From Ravibacter sp037191015 (lineage in GTDB: Bacteria; Bacteroidota; Bacteroidia; Cytophagales; Spirosomataceae): a stretch of DNA of 64,000 nt. A model generated the notes under the pieces. That model was not told the origin of the DNA. It did not search any database and was given only the letters and a program-made list of their open reading frames with translations. The stretch lies in assembly GCA_037191015.1 (NCBI GenBank), contig JBBCKD010000027.1, positions 310,001 through 374,000 on the forward strand, written 5' to 3'. Positions 25,198 to 35,028 of the stretch are shown here, one piece after another (positions within the stretch are counted from its first letter, which is position 1; every line of letters begins with the position of its first letter). Position numbers and translations under genes: made by a program.

Positions 25198-27117
25198 ATG
25201 CTTTATAAAAGGTACATAGCTTTTATCTGCCTCATCCTGGCGGCATTACCCGCAATGCTACCCGCCCAGGCACAGCCCCTGCGTATCCTCATCGAGCAGG
25301 TAGCTCACCTGCCTGTTCCCAACGGGCAATTATACCTCGCATCAGACCTCAATAGCTGGAGCCCGGGAGACCCGAATTTTGCTTTCCGGAAAGATAGCCT
25401 CGGAAGGTACTACCTTGATATCGCCAACCCCAGGAGCCGGTTTGAATATAAGATCACCCAGGGAAACTGGACGCTGGCCGAGGGCGATTCGATGGGAACG
25501 GCCATTCCCAACCGCCTTTTCGACCGCCGCGAAGCGCCCGATCCCAACCTGGTCAGGATCAGGATCGAAGGCTGGGAACGGAAAGTAGTCTATACCTTTA
25601 TTGTCCGGAGGCTTCCCGAAAACACGCCGAAAGACGCTACGCTCTACATTACCGGTAATTTTAACAACTGGGAGCCGGCCGACCCGCTCTATAAGCTCCA
25701 TGAGAGCATAGACGGCAGCTGGCGGGCTACGATCTATTCCGACCTCGACCCGATCGAGTTCAAGTTCACAAGGGGCGACTGGAATTCGGTAGAAGGACGC
25801 CGAAGCGGCAAGGCGATGCCCAACCGGACGGTTTCCCGCCACTCCGAGATCAACCACACGGCGATAGATATCGAGATCGACGGCTGGGAGGACCTTTCGG
25901 CCGTATTCAACCTGTTTTCGCTGTATGACCTCCTGCTGCTTTTTTCGGTATTCCAGGGGGTGCTGCTCCTGATCGCCATCCCGACGATCCAGGACTATAA
26001 CCGCAGCGCCAATAAGTGGGTGGCGATCACGATCGCCGTCGCCTCCTTTTTCATCCTGATCCGTACCGTCGGGTCTTACCGACCCGTAGCCGAGGCATTT
26101 ACCAAAGTCCTGCTCCTGCCTGATTTTGTCATTTTCCTGTACGCGCCGCTGTTTTACGTTTACCTGCAGAAGCTGCTTTTCAACCGAAGCATCACCCTCT
26201 CCAACCGGCGCTTCAATGCCTTCATACCGGCCATTGTACAGCTCATCGCCTACCTGCCCTTCTTCCTGATGAGCAACCGGACGCTCCAGCTCAGCTTCCT
26301 CAACCAGGATCGCTACATGAAGCTGGTCTTTATGATCACCGCAGCCGCCGGACTGATCTGGAACACGTGGTACTGGCTCCTGTTCCGCAAAATGCTCCGG
26401 TACTACCGGCAGCAATACCAGAGCCATTTCTCCTACGAGCAAAACCTGAACTATCTCAATACCGTACTCATCATCCAGGGCATCTGCCTGGCGTTGTGGT
26501 ATGCGCTCTTCCTGTTCGGAACGATCGGGAACCTGACGGGCATCAATATCCCGGTCGTATTCGAAGGCGTTGCGGATGTGATCTGGCTTGCATTTTCTAC
26601 CATTACCTATTTCGTGGGATACTACGCCATTCACCAGCCCGAGATATTCAAGATCACTCCGGAGAATTTCTCCGTATATACCAGCGAGCCGGCCGCCGGC
26701 GGAAGTAAAATAAACCGGGCGACGGAAGCCGTACCCGAAAAGCAGGAAAGCGAGGATGAAAATATTACGCACCTGAAAGAGAAAGTCGCGCAGTACATCG
26801 AAAGCAGCAAGGCCTATACCAACCCCAGGCTTACGCTCAACGAGCTGGCCGGCAAACTCAGGATGCCCCCTCACCTGCTGTCGCGCGTCATCAACGAGGG
26901 CTTTGAACGGAATTTCTTCGACTTCATCAATACCTACCGGATAGAGGATTTCAAACGAAGGGTGGAAGATCCGAAGAACCGGCACTATACGCTGCTGGGC
27001 CTGGCATACGATGTGGGGTTTAATTCCAAAACGGCGTTCAACCGGTCATTCAAAAAGATCACCGGCCAGACACCCAGCGAGTACTATAATGAGTCGAAAA
27101 TGGTCGAAGGGATTTAG
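25198..27117 (+). CDS. Membrane-embedded regulator: two starch-binding-like domains, 7 TM helices, AraC HTH
   Basis: A 639-residue regulator for the adjacent Sus-like locus. A signal peptide (1-25) is followed by two related beta modules, about 30-125 (LYLASDLNSWSPGDP, FEYKITQGNW) and 140-232 (LYITGNFNNWEPADP, EFKFTRGDW). These carry the N-W-P and KxTxG-W patterns of CBM20/48-type starch-binding domains. Seven hydrophobic helices span about 240-480. An AraC HTH ends the protein (LTLNELAGKLRMPPHLLSRVI, YDVGFNSKTAFNRSFKKITGQTPSEYY). Periplasmic glucan binding would be signalled to the cytoplasmic HTH. The ATG at 25198 follows GGAGG. Confidence 0.82.
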   Translation: MLYKRYIAFICLILAALPAMLPAQAQPLRILIEQVAHLPVPNGQLYLASDLNSWSPGDPNFAFRKDSLGRYYLDIANPRSRFEYKITQGNWTLAEGDSMGTAIPNRLFDRREAPDPNLVRIRIEGWERKVVYTFIVRRLPENTPKDATLYITGNFNNWEPADPLYKLHESIDGSWRATIYSDLDPIEFKFTRGDWNSVEGRRSGKAMPNRTVSRHSEINHTAIDIEIDGWEDLSAVFNLFSLYDLLLLFSVFQGVLLLIAIPTIQDYNRSANKWVAITIAVASFFILIRTVGSYRPVAEAFTKVLLLPDFVIFLYAPLFYVYLQKLLFNRSITLSNRRFNAFIPAIVQLIAYLPFFLMSNRTLQLSFLNQDRYMKLVFMITAAAGLIWNTWYWLLFRKMLRYYRQQYQSHFSYEQNLNYLNTVLIIQGICLALWYALFLFGTIGNLTGINIPVVFEGVADVIWLAFSTITYFVGYYAIHQPEIFKITPENFSVYTSEPAAGGSKINRATEAVPEKQESEDENITHLKEKVAQYIESSKAYTNPRLTLNELAGKLRMPPHLLSRVINEGFERNFFDFINTYRIEDFKRRVEDPKNRHYTLLGLAYDVGFNSKTAFNRSFKKITGQTPSEYYNESKMVEGI

Positions 27118-27328
27118 GAAAAAAGCGTGAAATTCCGGGACTTGATACAGATTTTCTGGTACCATTTTATAAAGTGGCATATTACGACATGAATACAATT
27201 AACTGATATTGAATTAGTTATAATCAATATCGACAATTTCACTCATAACCTTCCGATTCCTGTAAAATGGGACGACCAGCGTCCTTCAAGCTGGTACTTT
27301 TGCATGAAATAATTAAAACATGTAAAGT
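27118..27328 (+). promoter_or_regulatory. Regulatory region of the starch locus with -7 element and two operator-like palindromes
   Basis: TACTTTTG at 27295-27302 matches the -7 consensus, 26 bp before the susC ATG. Directly upstream CCAGC (27276-27280) and GCTGG (27290-27294) form an inverted repeat over the -10/-30 zone. A second near-palindrome (CCATTTTATAAAGTGG, 27162-27177) lies further upstream. The -33 TTG is missing, as expected for an activator-dependent promoter. These are candidate sites for the upstream AraC-type regulator. Confidence 0.5.
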
Positions 27329-30300
27329 ATGCATTTGTTAAAATTCTACCAGAAAGACCGGGCGCGACGGGTTAACCGCAGGCCAGTGTATTCGGTTTTG
27401 CCGGGGGTGATGCTGGTGTTCTGTCACCTTATTATTACGCCCGTATTCAGCCAGTCTACCGTTACCGGAAAAGTGACCGACGCCGCAGACGGATCGGCGC
27501 TGCCGGGGGTGAATGTGGTGATCAAAGGAACTACGCTGGGGACGCAGACTGACGCAGAAGGCGGCTACCAACTGGCGGGCGTTCCGTCTGAAGGCACCCT
27601 GGTATTCAGTTTCATCGGCAAGCAGACGCGGGAGACAGCCGTCGCCAACCGCACGACAGTAGACATCAGTCTCGAAGATGACGTGAGCCTTCTTACCGAA
27701 GTGGTGGTGGTAGGCTACGGTACACAGAAAAAATCGGATCTTACCGGCTCCGTTACCGCGATTAACTCTGCCGACTTTGTAAAAGGGAACATCGTAAGTC
27801 CCGAGCAGTTGGTCGCCGGTAAAATCGCCGGGGTACAGATCGCCTCCGACGGCGGACAGCCCGGTTCATCGGCCCGTATCAGGATAAGGGGCGGTTCTTC
27901 ACTGAGCGCCAGCAACGATCCGCTCCTGGTGATCGACGGTATGCCGATCGACAACTCAAGCCTGGCAGGCGCATCAAACCCGCTGAGCTTCATCAATCCC
28001 AATGATATCGAGACGTTTACCGTACTAAAAGATGCTTCTGCCACCGCTATTTACGGTTCGAGGGCATCCAATGGCGTGATCATCATCACTACCAAAAAAG
28101 GATGGTCCGGCGACGGGATCAGGGTGAATTTCAGCACCTTGTTTTCTTCCTCTCAGAAGACCGGTACTGTGGACGTGCTGACTGCCGGGGAATTCAGGAA
28201 AGTGGTGGAAGAGCAGGGCTCGGCCGCACAAAAGGCGCTGATGGGAACGGCCAATACCGACTGGCAGGAGCTGATCTACCGGAATGCGCTCAGCACCGAC
28301 AATAACCTGAGCGTAACCGGAGCCGTTAAGGGGATGCCGTTCCGGGTGTCGGTAGGATACCTCAAGCAGAACGGGATCCTGAAAACCTCGGACATGGGCC
28401 GTACTTCGGCTTCATTGGGACTATCGCCGCAACTGCTGAACAAGCATCTCAAAGTAGATCTTAACCTGAAAGGTACCATTATCAAAAACCGCTTTGCCGA
28501 CCAGGGCGCTATCGGTGCGGCGGCTTTCTTCGATCCCACACAGCCTGTATACGGCGAAGGAAACCGGTATGGCGGATACTTCGAATGGCTAACCGACGGA
28601 AAGCCGAACACGCTAGCGACACGCAACCCGCTGGCGCTCCTGGAAATGAAAGACGATCGCAGCACGGTAAACCGCAGCATCGGCAACATCCAGTTTGACT
28701 ACACCTTCCACGGGTTCAAAGATCTGCGTGCCAACCTTAACCTGGGCTACGACGTATCCTCGAGCGACGGGCGCCGTATCGTACCGGTCGAGGCGGCCAG
28801 CAACTTCTTCCGCAACGGTCAGTATTTTGCCTACGACCAGCAGAAAACCAATAAAACGCTGGAATTCTACCTGAACTACGTCAAAAACCTGGAGGCGATC
28901 GACAGCAAAATAGATGTGATGGCCGGGTATTCGTGGCAGGATTTCCTGAGAAGCGGCAAAGACGTGGATCAGCCCTTCGCCAAGGACACTGTGTTGAGCA
29001 ATGTTCCCTACAAAACGCAGAGCACGCTGGTATCATTCTACGGACGTGTAAACTATGCGCTCAAAGACCGCTACCTGGTCACAGCCACCCTTCGCCGCGA
29101 CGGCTCGTCGCGTTTCAGTCCTGAAAACCGCTGGGGGCTTTTCCCTTCCGTAGCACTCGCATGGAAGCTGAAAGAGGAAAATTTCCTGAAAGGCTCAAAG
29201 GCGCTTACCGACCTGAAGCTGAGACTGGGCTACGGCATTACCGGCCAGCAGGACATCGGCGGGACCGAGAACATTGGCAACAACTACCCTTACCTGGCGC
29301 GCTATACGCTTAGCCTGAACACCGCCATGTACCGCTTCGGCAATGATTTTGTCTACACGCTGCGCCCCGAGCCCTACGATGCCAACATCAGGTGGGAGCA
29401 GACGGCCACACTGAACGCCGGCCTGGATTATGCCTTTGCCGATGGCCGTATCTACGGATCAGTAGATGTATATTCCCGCAAAACAAAGGACCTGCTCAAT
29501 ACCATCCCGACAGCAGCCGGCTCCAGCCTGAGCAACTCGCTGCTGACCAACGTCGGGAGCCTCGAAAATAAAGGTGTCGAGGTAACGCTCAACATCTCGC
29601 CGTTTCGCAAGGAAGACTGGAACCTCGACCTGGGCTTCAACCTGACCGCCAACCGGAACAAGATCACGCGCCTGACCAACGTTTCCGATCCTTCCTATCT
29701 CGGCGTTGCTACCGGGAGCATTACGGGAGGTACCGGCAACAACGTGCAGATCCACTCCGTGGAATATCCCGTTAGCGCATTCTACCTCTACCGGCAGGTG
29801 TACAATACTGCCGGTATGCCGGTCGAAGGGCTGTACGTAGACCGCAATGAAAGCCAGTCGGTTACGCCCGAGGACAAATACCATATCAAGTCCCCGGCGC
29901 CGTCGCTCTTCCTCGGATTCAGCCCGCAGTTTACCTGGCGCAAGCTGGCGGCAGGCTTTGTGATGCGGGCCAATATCGGCAACTATGTCTATAACAATGT
30001 CAGCTCGGCGGTCGGGGCTTACGGTAACATCAACAATCCGAACAACAACCTCTCGAACGTGCACAGCAGCGTGCTCCGGACACAGTTTGCGTTGAACCAG
30101 TATTTCTCGGACTACTACCTGGAAAACGCCTCCTTCCTGCGCATGGATAACTTCAATGTCAGCTACCAGGTCGGAAAAATACTCGGCGACAAGGTGGACT
30201 TGAGGATTTCGGGAAATGTGCAGAATGTATTTGTGATCACGAAGTACTCGGGCCTGGATCCGGAAATACCGAGCGGGATCGACAACAACTTTTATCCCCG

Positions 30301-30340
30301 TCCGCGGATTTATGCGCTCGGACTTAATCTGGGGTTCTGA
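27329..30340 (+). CDS. SusC-type TonB-linked starch/maltodextrin transporter
   Basis: A 1,003-residue outer-membrane transporter without an STN domain, so it is not coupled to an anti-sigma factor. The N-terminal signal (to about residue 45, VFSQ) is followed by a carboxypeptidase-D-like domain (GKVTDAADGSALPGVNVVIKG), the TonB box EVVVVGYGTQKKSDLTGSV, the plug (FTVLKDASATAIYGSRASNGVIIITTKKG, in which DASATAIYGSRASNGV is invariant in SusC) and a barrel ending in ALGLNLGF. Followed by SusD, SusE/F and a GH13 amylase, it matches the Sus starch system of Bacteroides. Confidence 0.95.
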   Translation: MHLLKFYQKDRARRVNRRPVYSVLPGVMLVFCHLIITPVFSQSTVTGKVTDAADGSALPGVNVVIKGTTLGTQTDAEGGYQLAGVPSEGTLVFSFIGKQTRETAVANRTTVDISLEDDVSLLTEVVVVGYGTQKKSDLTGSVTAINSADFVKGNIVSPEQLVAGKIAGVQIASDGGQPGSSARIRIRGGSSLSASNDPLLVIDGMPIDNSSLAGASNPLSFINPNDIETFTVLKDASATAIYGSRASNGVIIITTKKGWSGDGIRVNFSTLFSSSQKTGTVDVLTAGEFRKVVEEQGSAAQKALMGTANTDWQELIYRNALSTDNNLSVTGAVKGMPFRVSVGYLKQNGILKTSDMGRTSASLGLSPQLLNKHLKVDLNLKGTIIKNRFADQGAIGAAAFFDPTQPVYGEGNRYGGYFEWLTDGKPNTLATRNPLALLEMKDDRSTVNRSIGNIQFDYTFHGFKDLRANLNLGYDVSSSDGRRIVPVEAASNFFRNGQYFAYDQQKTNKTLEFYLNYVKNLEAIDSKIDVMAGYSWQDFLRSGKDVDQPFAKDTVLSNVPYKTQSTLVSFYGRVNYALKDRYLVTATLRRDGSSRFSPENRWGLFPSVALAWKLKEENFLKGSKALTDLKLRLGYGITGQQDIGGTENIGNNYPYLARYTLSLNTAMYRFGNDFVYTLRPEPYDANIRWEQTATLNAGLDYAFADGRIYGSVDVYSRKTKDLLNTIPTAAGSSLSNSLLTNVGSLENKGVEVTLNISPFRKEDWNLDLGFNLTANRNKITRLTNVSDPSYLGVATGSITGGTGNNVQIHSVEYPVSAFYLYRQVYNTAGMPVEGLYVDRNESQSVTPEDKYHIKSPAPSLFLGFSPQFTWRKLAAGFVMRANIGNYVYNNVSSAVGAYGNINNPNNNLSNVHSSVLRTQFALNQYFSDYYLENASFLRMDNFNVSYQVGKILGDKVDLRISGNVQNVFVITKYSGLDPEIPSGIDNNFYPRPRIYALGLNLGF

Positions 30341-30413
30341 GCTTTCGGCTATCAGAAATCAGCAAACGGAAATCAGCTAACGCCTAGCGGCTCACAGCTA
30401 AAACCTTACAAAA

Positions 30414-31985
30414 ATGAAATACATAAAATCAATATTCATGGGAATCCTGGCAATGACGGCCGTTTCCTGTGTGAATGACCTGGACCGGGTGCCGTTTATA
30501 GAGGTCACCTCCGCATCGGTCTACAACGACCCGGCCAGCTACCGGCAGATCCTGGCCAAATGCTATGCCGGATTGTCTATGAGCGGTCAGCAGGGCCCGG
30601 CCGGGAAACCGGATATCAGCGGGATAGACGAAGGTTTTTCTACCTACATCCGGCAGTACTGGAAAGCCCAGGAGCTGACGACCGACGAAGCGGTGATCGG
30701 CTGGAACGACGGAAGCCTGCAGGATTTTCAGAAAATGAACTGGACTTCGGCCAACGAGTTCATCACTGCGATGTACAACAGGATCTACTACCAGATCACC
30801 CTGTGTAACGAATTTATCCGCGAAACCTCCGAAGACAAGCTCTCTTCACGCGGCATCAGCGATCCGGAGATCAAAACGTACCGTGCAGAGGCCCGATTCC
30901 TGCGTGCGCTCAGCTACTGGCACGCCCTGGATATGTTCGCGACCGTACCCTTTGTGACCGAAGCCGATGCGCCCGGATCGTTCCTGCCGCAGCAGATCAG
31001 CCGCGCCGACCTGTTCGGCTACGTAGAATCGGAGCTGAAAGCCATTGAGAACGAATTGAAAGCGCCGAAAGCCAATGAATACGGCCGGGCAGACCAGGCC
31101 GCCGCCTGGACGCTGCTCACCAAGCTCTATCTCAATGCGGAAGTGTACATCAATGCGCCGAAATATACCGAGGCCGTCGAATACACCGGCAAGGTGATCG
31201 CCAGCGCGTACAGGCTCGACACAGACTTCAACACGCCCTTCCTGGCCGACAATGAAAAATCGGCAGAGATCATTTTCCCGGTGGTTTTTGACGGTACCCA
31301 TGCCAAGACTTACGGTGGAATGACCTTCCTCGTACACGCTGCCGTAGGCGGCAACATGAAGGCCGCCGATTTCGGGATCAACGGGGGCTGGGGAGGTCTG
31401 CGGACAACAAAGAACATCGTGAATCTTTTTACGGACATAACCGGTCAAACAGACAAAAGGGCCATGTTCCATACCGACGGACAAACGCTGGAGATCAACG
31501 ATATGAGCAACTTCAATGACGGATACGCCATTACCCGGTTTAAAAACATCACATCTGCCGGTGTGCAGGGCTCTGACAAGACAGGCGATTTTGTAGACAA
31601 TGACTTCCCGATGTTCCGCCTGGCGGATGTGTACCTCATGTATGCGGAAGCCGTCCTGAGAGGAGGAACCGGCGGAAGCACCGCGCAGGCGCTTCAATAT
31701 TTCAACGCCCTCCGCGAAAGGGCATACGGAAGCGCTGCCGGTAATGTACCTGCCATCAACCTTGACCTGATCCTCGATGAGCGGGCAAGAGAGCTATGCT
31801 GGGAAGGCCATCGCCGTACCGACCTGATCCGCTACGGTAGATTTACAACAGCCGCTTACCTGTGGCCATGGAAAGGCAATGTGAAGGATGGACGGGCTGT
31901 TGAGGACAGGTTTAACCTCTTCCCTATCCCCTCTTCCGACCTGGTGGCTAATCCCAACCTGGTTAAAAATAATCCGGGCTATTGA
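30414..31985 (+). CDS. SusD-type starch-binding lipoprotein
   Basis: A 523-residue outer-membrane lipoprotein. The signal peptide ends at TAVSC, giving a lipobox Cys at residue 19. TPR-rich blocks include RAEARFLRALSYWHALDMFATVPFV, and the C-terminal LILDERARELCWEGHRRTDLIRYGRF and the NPNLVKNNPGY end are SusD/RagB hallmarks. It should bind maltooligosaccharides and close over the SusC barrel. It lies 73 bp after susC and 57 bp before the SusE/F-type gene in the same transcript. Confidence 0.94.
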   Translation: MKYIKSIFMGILAMTAVSCVNDLDRVPFIEVTSASVYNDPASYRQILAKCYAGLSMSGQQGPAGKPDISGIDEGFSTYIRQYWKAQELTTDEAVIGWNDGSLQDFQKMNWTSANEFITAMYNRIYYQITLCNEFIRETSEDKLSSRGISDPEIKTYRAEARFLRALSYWHALDMFATVPFVTEADAPGSFLPQQISRADLFGYVESELKAIENELKAPKANEYGRADQAAAWTLLTKLYLNAEVYINAPKYTEAVEYTGKVIASAYRLDTDFNTPFLADNEKSAEIIFPVVFDGTHAKTYGGMTFLVHAAVGGNMKAADFGINGGWGGLRTTKNIVNLFTDITGQTDKRAMFHTDGQTLEINDMSNFNDGYAITRFKNITSAGVQGSDKTGDFVDNDFPMFRLADVYLMYAEAVLRGGTGGSTAQALQYFNALRERAYGSAAGNVPAINLDLILDERARELCWEGHRRTDLIRYGRFTTAAYLWPWKGNVKDGRAVEDRFNLFPIPSSDLVANPNLVKNNPGY

Positions 31986-32042
31986 GGCTGGCTGTTACCG
32001 AAAACTAATAACATTTTCGCAGGCTATTAATTCAATAAGACA

Positions 32043-33101
32043 ATGTCCATATTCAAATATCACAGATTGCTTTTGCTGGCCGCACCGCTTTTCCTCTGGG
32101 CGTGTGAGGACAACGCAGAGATGGTGACGGCAAAAGAGACCGCTCCTCCCACCCTTTCAGCCAGTAGCCCGGCTATAGCGCTGGATGCCGACCGCGCGAC
32201 GGAAGAGGCCGTCAGGTTTTCCTGGAGCCAGGTGAGCTACGGCTTCGAGGGCCAGATTGTGAATTACAAGCTGCAGTTCGACCTGAAAGGCGGTAATTTC
32301 AGCACTCCGCAGGAATTCCCTGTTACATCCGCCCTGGAAAAAAGGTTCACGGTAGCCGATTTCAATTCGGTCCTGCTCAGGCTGGGGCTGAAAGCGGGCA
32401 GCGCCGGTGAGATAGACGCCCGTGTCGTTTCCGGGCTCACCACTTTGGGCACCTCCCGGGCAGCCGGTGCATTTGATGCGGTCTCTGAAGTGGTAAACCT
32501 CTCTGCTACTCCCTACTACGTGGTGGTCGAGTATCCTTCGATTTACGTGCCGGGAAGCCACCAGGGATGGGATCCGGCCGTCGCGCCGAAGCTTGCCTCC
32601 GTCAAAAGCGACAAGCGGTACGAAGGGTATGTAAACTTCCCTGAGGCTTCTACAGAGTTTAAGTTTACCGACGGGCCTTCGTGGGATGTCAACTACGGGG
32701 AAGGGAAAGCGAAAGGTACGCTGACTGCCGGCGGAGATAACATCAAAGCGAGCGGCGCCGGGTACTACCTGATCAAAGCCGACCTGGAAGGGCTTACCTT
32801 CTCCCTTACCAAAACAACCTGGGGAATTATCGGGGATGCCACCCCGGGAGGATGGGATGCCGATACCGACATGGCCTATGATGCGGTAAACCGAACCTGG
32901 ACGGTAACGGCTGCTCTCAAAACCGGTGAAATCAAGTTCCGCGCCAACGACGGGTGGGACCTCAACTACGGAGACGACGGAGAGGACGGCCTGCTTGAAG
33001 CTGGAGCCGCCAATATCAAGGTACCGGCAGCGGGAAGCTATACCATTAGGCTTGATTTGAGCAATCCGGGGAATTACACGTATACGTTAACCAGGAATTA
33101 A
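32043..33101 (+). CDS. SusE/SusF-type surface starch-binding lipoprotein
   Basis: A 352-residue lipoprotein (signal peptide ending LFLWAC, Cys21). Residues about 35-165 form an Ig-like SusE N-terminal domain (FSWSQVSYGFEGQIVNYKLQF). Two starch-binding modules follow, about 168-258 (IYVPGSHQGWDPAVAPKL, FKFTDGPSWDVNYGEG) and 260-352 (GIIGDATPGGWDADTDM, IKFRANDGWDLNYGDDG). Each shows the W-D-Y pattern of SusE/F CBMs. It binds starch at the cell surface and helps feed SusCD. The position between SusD and the amylase fits the Sus order. Confidence 0.9.
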   Translation: MSIFKYHRLLLLAAPLFLWACEDNAEMVTAKETAPPTLSASSPAIALDADRATEEAVRFSWSQVSYGFEGQIVNYKLQFDLKGGNFSTPQEFPVTSALEKRFTVADFNSVLLRLGLKAGSAGEIDARVVSGLTTLGTSRAAGAFDAVSEVVNLSATPYYVVVEYPSIYVPGSHQGWDPAVAPKLASVKSDKRYEGYVNFPEASTEFKFTDGPSWDVNYGEGKAKGTLTAGGDNIKASGAGYYLIKADLEGLTFSLTKTTWGIIGDATPGGWDADTDMAYDAVNRTWTVTAALKTGEIKFRANDGWDLNYGDDGEDGLLEAGAANIKVPAAGSYTIRLDLSNPGNYTYTLTRN

Positions 33102-33134
33102 TACCTCATCCTCCGGAGCCACAAAACAGAAATT

Positions 33135-34739
33135 ATGCTTTTACGACAACAATACAGCCGATCTATCTTCTCAGGCTTCCTGGGAATCATGCTGCTGGCA
33201 TCAGCCTGTAAAACCAGTCCCCATGAAGAGGAGCAAATCCTGGTACCGGAATCTAAGCCGGTTCCGGAAGTAGTGTATGAAATTTTCGTCCGGTCGTTTG
33301 CCGACTCGGACGGCGACGGGATCGGTGATCTGAACGGGATCACCTCCCGCCTCGATTACATCAGGGAGCTGGGCGCCGACGCCATCTGGATCACACCTAT
33401 CCTGAAATCGCCGACCTACCACAAGTACGATGTGATCGATTACCGGGAAATCGACCCGGAATGCGGCACGCTGGAGGACTACAAGCGCCTGATCTCGGAG
33501 GCTCATAAGAGAGGGATCAAAATCATTATGGATCTCGTAGTGAATCATACCAGCGACCGGCATCCCTGGTTCCTGGAAGCAAAAAAGGGGAAAGACAATC
33601 CCTACCGGAATTACTACAACTGGCTTACCCCACATAAAATCGACTCGCTCGGTATAGCGGAAAGGGAGAAGACCGGAGACTCCTGGGAGATCAATCCCTG
33701 GCATTGGGCAACCCCGGGAGATGACGAAAAATACTACGGGCTGTTCTGGAGCGGGATGCCCGACCTTAATTTCGACAATCCTGACGTGCGCGGGGAAATC
33801 TATAATATCGGGGCTTACTGGCTGAAGGAAGTAGGCGTTGACGGGTTCAGGCTCGACGCCGCAAAGCATATCTACCCCGACTGGGAGGCGGACAAGAGCG
33901 TAGCTTTCTGGCAGGAATTCCGGGAAAAAATGCAGGCTGCCAGGCAGGATGTATACCTCATCGGTGAGGTATGGACGACACCCGACAAGGTAGCGCCTTA
34001 TTTTAAAGGATTAGAAGCTAATTTCAACATCGACGCCGGCCTGGCGATCCAGCAAATGCTGAAAACCGGCCAGGATCAGGGCTTTATCCGTAACCTGGTA
34101 AATAGTTATAACGCCTACCGGAAAGCAAATCCCGGCTTCATCGATGCGCCGATCCTCTCCAATCATGATCAGACCCGCATCGGGACGGTCGTGAACGGCG
34201 ACATCCGGAAAATGAAGCTTGCGGCGAGCCTGCTGCTTTCACTGCCCGGAGAGCCCTACATCTACTATGGAGAAGAGATCGGCATGCTCGGCGACAAACC
34301 CGATGAATACATCCGCGAGCCTTTCCTCTGGCAAAACAGCGCAAAGGACGGCATACGCACCAGTTGGGAAAAGGCGCGCTACTCGGTAGACGGCGCAGTG
34401 ACCGATCTGGCGACCCAGAAGGCCGACCCGAACTCGCTTTTCAACCATTACAAAACGATGATCGCCTACCGGAAAAAAGAACCTGCGCTCGCTAATGTGG
34501 CTCCGGCCAACATAGCGGAAAGCAAGCTAAACGGGAACGGCATCGTTGCTTTTATCCGGCCGTTGCAGACTGATAATATCCTGGTCGTCCATAACATTAC
34601 CGGCGAAACCCGGCAAGTGAATATTAAGGCGGAAGATCATGCATATGCTACCCTGGCGAATCATACGGTACAGGGTACACGGCTGGAAAACGGCGTGCTT
34701 ACGCTGCCGGGGTGGGGATCGGCGTTTTTGAAGCAGTAG
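33135..34739 (+). CDS. GH13 alpha-amylase-family lipoprotein
   Basis: A 534-residue secreted lipoprotein amylase (signal peptide to LLASAC, then Cys25). The GH13 barrel is complete: VYEIFVRSFADSDGDGIGDLNGI at the start, DLVVNHTS (region I), GFRLDAAKH with nucleophile Asp241 (region II), LIGEVWT with acid/base Glu278 (region III) and LSNHDQTR with Asp345 (region IV). The C-terminal beta domain ends at 34736. It would hydrolyse alpha-1,4-glucans, at the surface or in the periplasm; oligo-1,6- or cyclodextrinase specificity cannot be excluded. It is the last gene of the locus. Confidence 0.94.
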   Translation: MLLRQQYSRSIFSGFLGIMLLASACKTSPHEEEQILVPESKPVPEVVYEIFVRSFADSDGDGIGDLNGITSRLDYIRELGADAIWITPILKSPTYHKYDVIDYREIDPECGTLEDYKRLISEAHKRGIKIIMDLVVNHTSDRHPWFLEAKKGKDNPYRNYYNWLTPHKIDSLGIAEREKTGDSWEINPWHWATPGDDEKYYGLFWSGMPDLNFDNPDVRGEIYNIGAYWLKEVGVDGFRLDAAKHIYPDWEADKSVAFWQEFREKMQAARQDVYLIGEVWTTPDKVAPYFKGLEANFNIDAGLAIQQMLKTGQDQGFIRNLVNSYNAYRKANPGFIDAPILSNHDQTRIGTVVNGDIRKMKLAASLLLSLPGEPYIYYGEEIGMLGDKPDEYIREPFLWQNSAKDGIRTSWEKARYSVDGAVTDLATQKADPNSLFNHYKTMIAYRKKEPALANVAPANIAESKLNGNGIVAFIRPLQTDNILVVHNITGETRQVNIKAEDHAYATLANHTVQGTRLENGVLTLPGWGSAFLKQ

Positions 34740-34797
34740 GCTAAAATGGGCTGAATTTGATCGTCTGGACGAGCGAGCGTGTGCACGCCTGCATAGA

Positions 34798-34849
34798 GGG
34801 TGTTTTACGGTAAAATATCTTGTGGTAAAATAACCGGAAACACCCTTTT
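34798..34849 (+). terminator. Rho-independent terminator after the starch locus
   Basis: GGGTGTTT at 34798-34805 pairs perfectly with AAACACCC at 34838-34845, followed by TTTT and a further T-rich stretch. The 32-base loop contains two TAAAAT repeats. It ends the transcript of the amylase. Confidence 0.7.
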
Positions 34850-34930
34850 ACATTTCTTTTAAACCGGTATTTATATACATCTTTGTATAACAATTTACTG
34901 TCCTTAGTACCGGCGGTATAATTTATAAAG

Positions 34931-34997
34931 AAAAGGGGAGAGACAGGCTCTGCGAACCTTTAGCAACTTTCCGGGTGGAATCAGTGCTAACCTGCCT
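34931..34997 (+). ncRNA. SAM-riboswitch-like RNA (SAM-I family pattern)
   Basis: The core elements of SAM-I aptamers appear in order: GAGACAGGCTCTGCGAACC (34940-34958), AGCAAC (34962-34967), a hairpin TTCC-GGGT-GGAA (34969-34980) and GTGCTAA (34984-34990), then CCTGCC. CAGG (34944-34947) pairs with CCTG (34991-34994) as P1, and GCT with AGC forms the start of P2. The GCAAC and GTGCTAA boxes are the SAM-binding core. The aptamer is short. The only downstream gene on this strand is a 37-codon ORF. Confidence 0.65.
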
Positions 34998-35028
34998 ATT
35001 TTTTTAGGAACTATAAATTTTAAACGTC

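Noticed and set aside
25342..26985. 547-codon open frame antisense to the starch-locus regulator
   Set aside because: It lies wholly inside a gene with clear domains, shows no recognisable domain, and is explained by GC-rich codon usage leaving few stops in the opposite frame. The same holds for long antisense frames at 9238-10062, 30846-31697 and 3011-3685.
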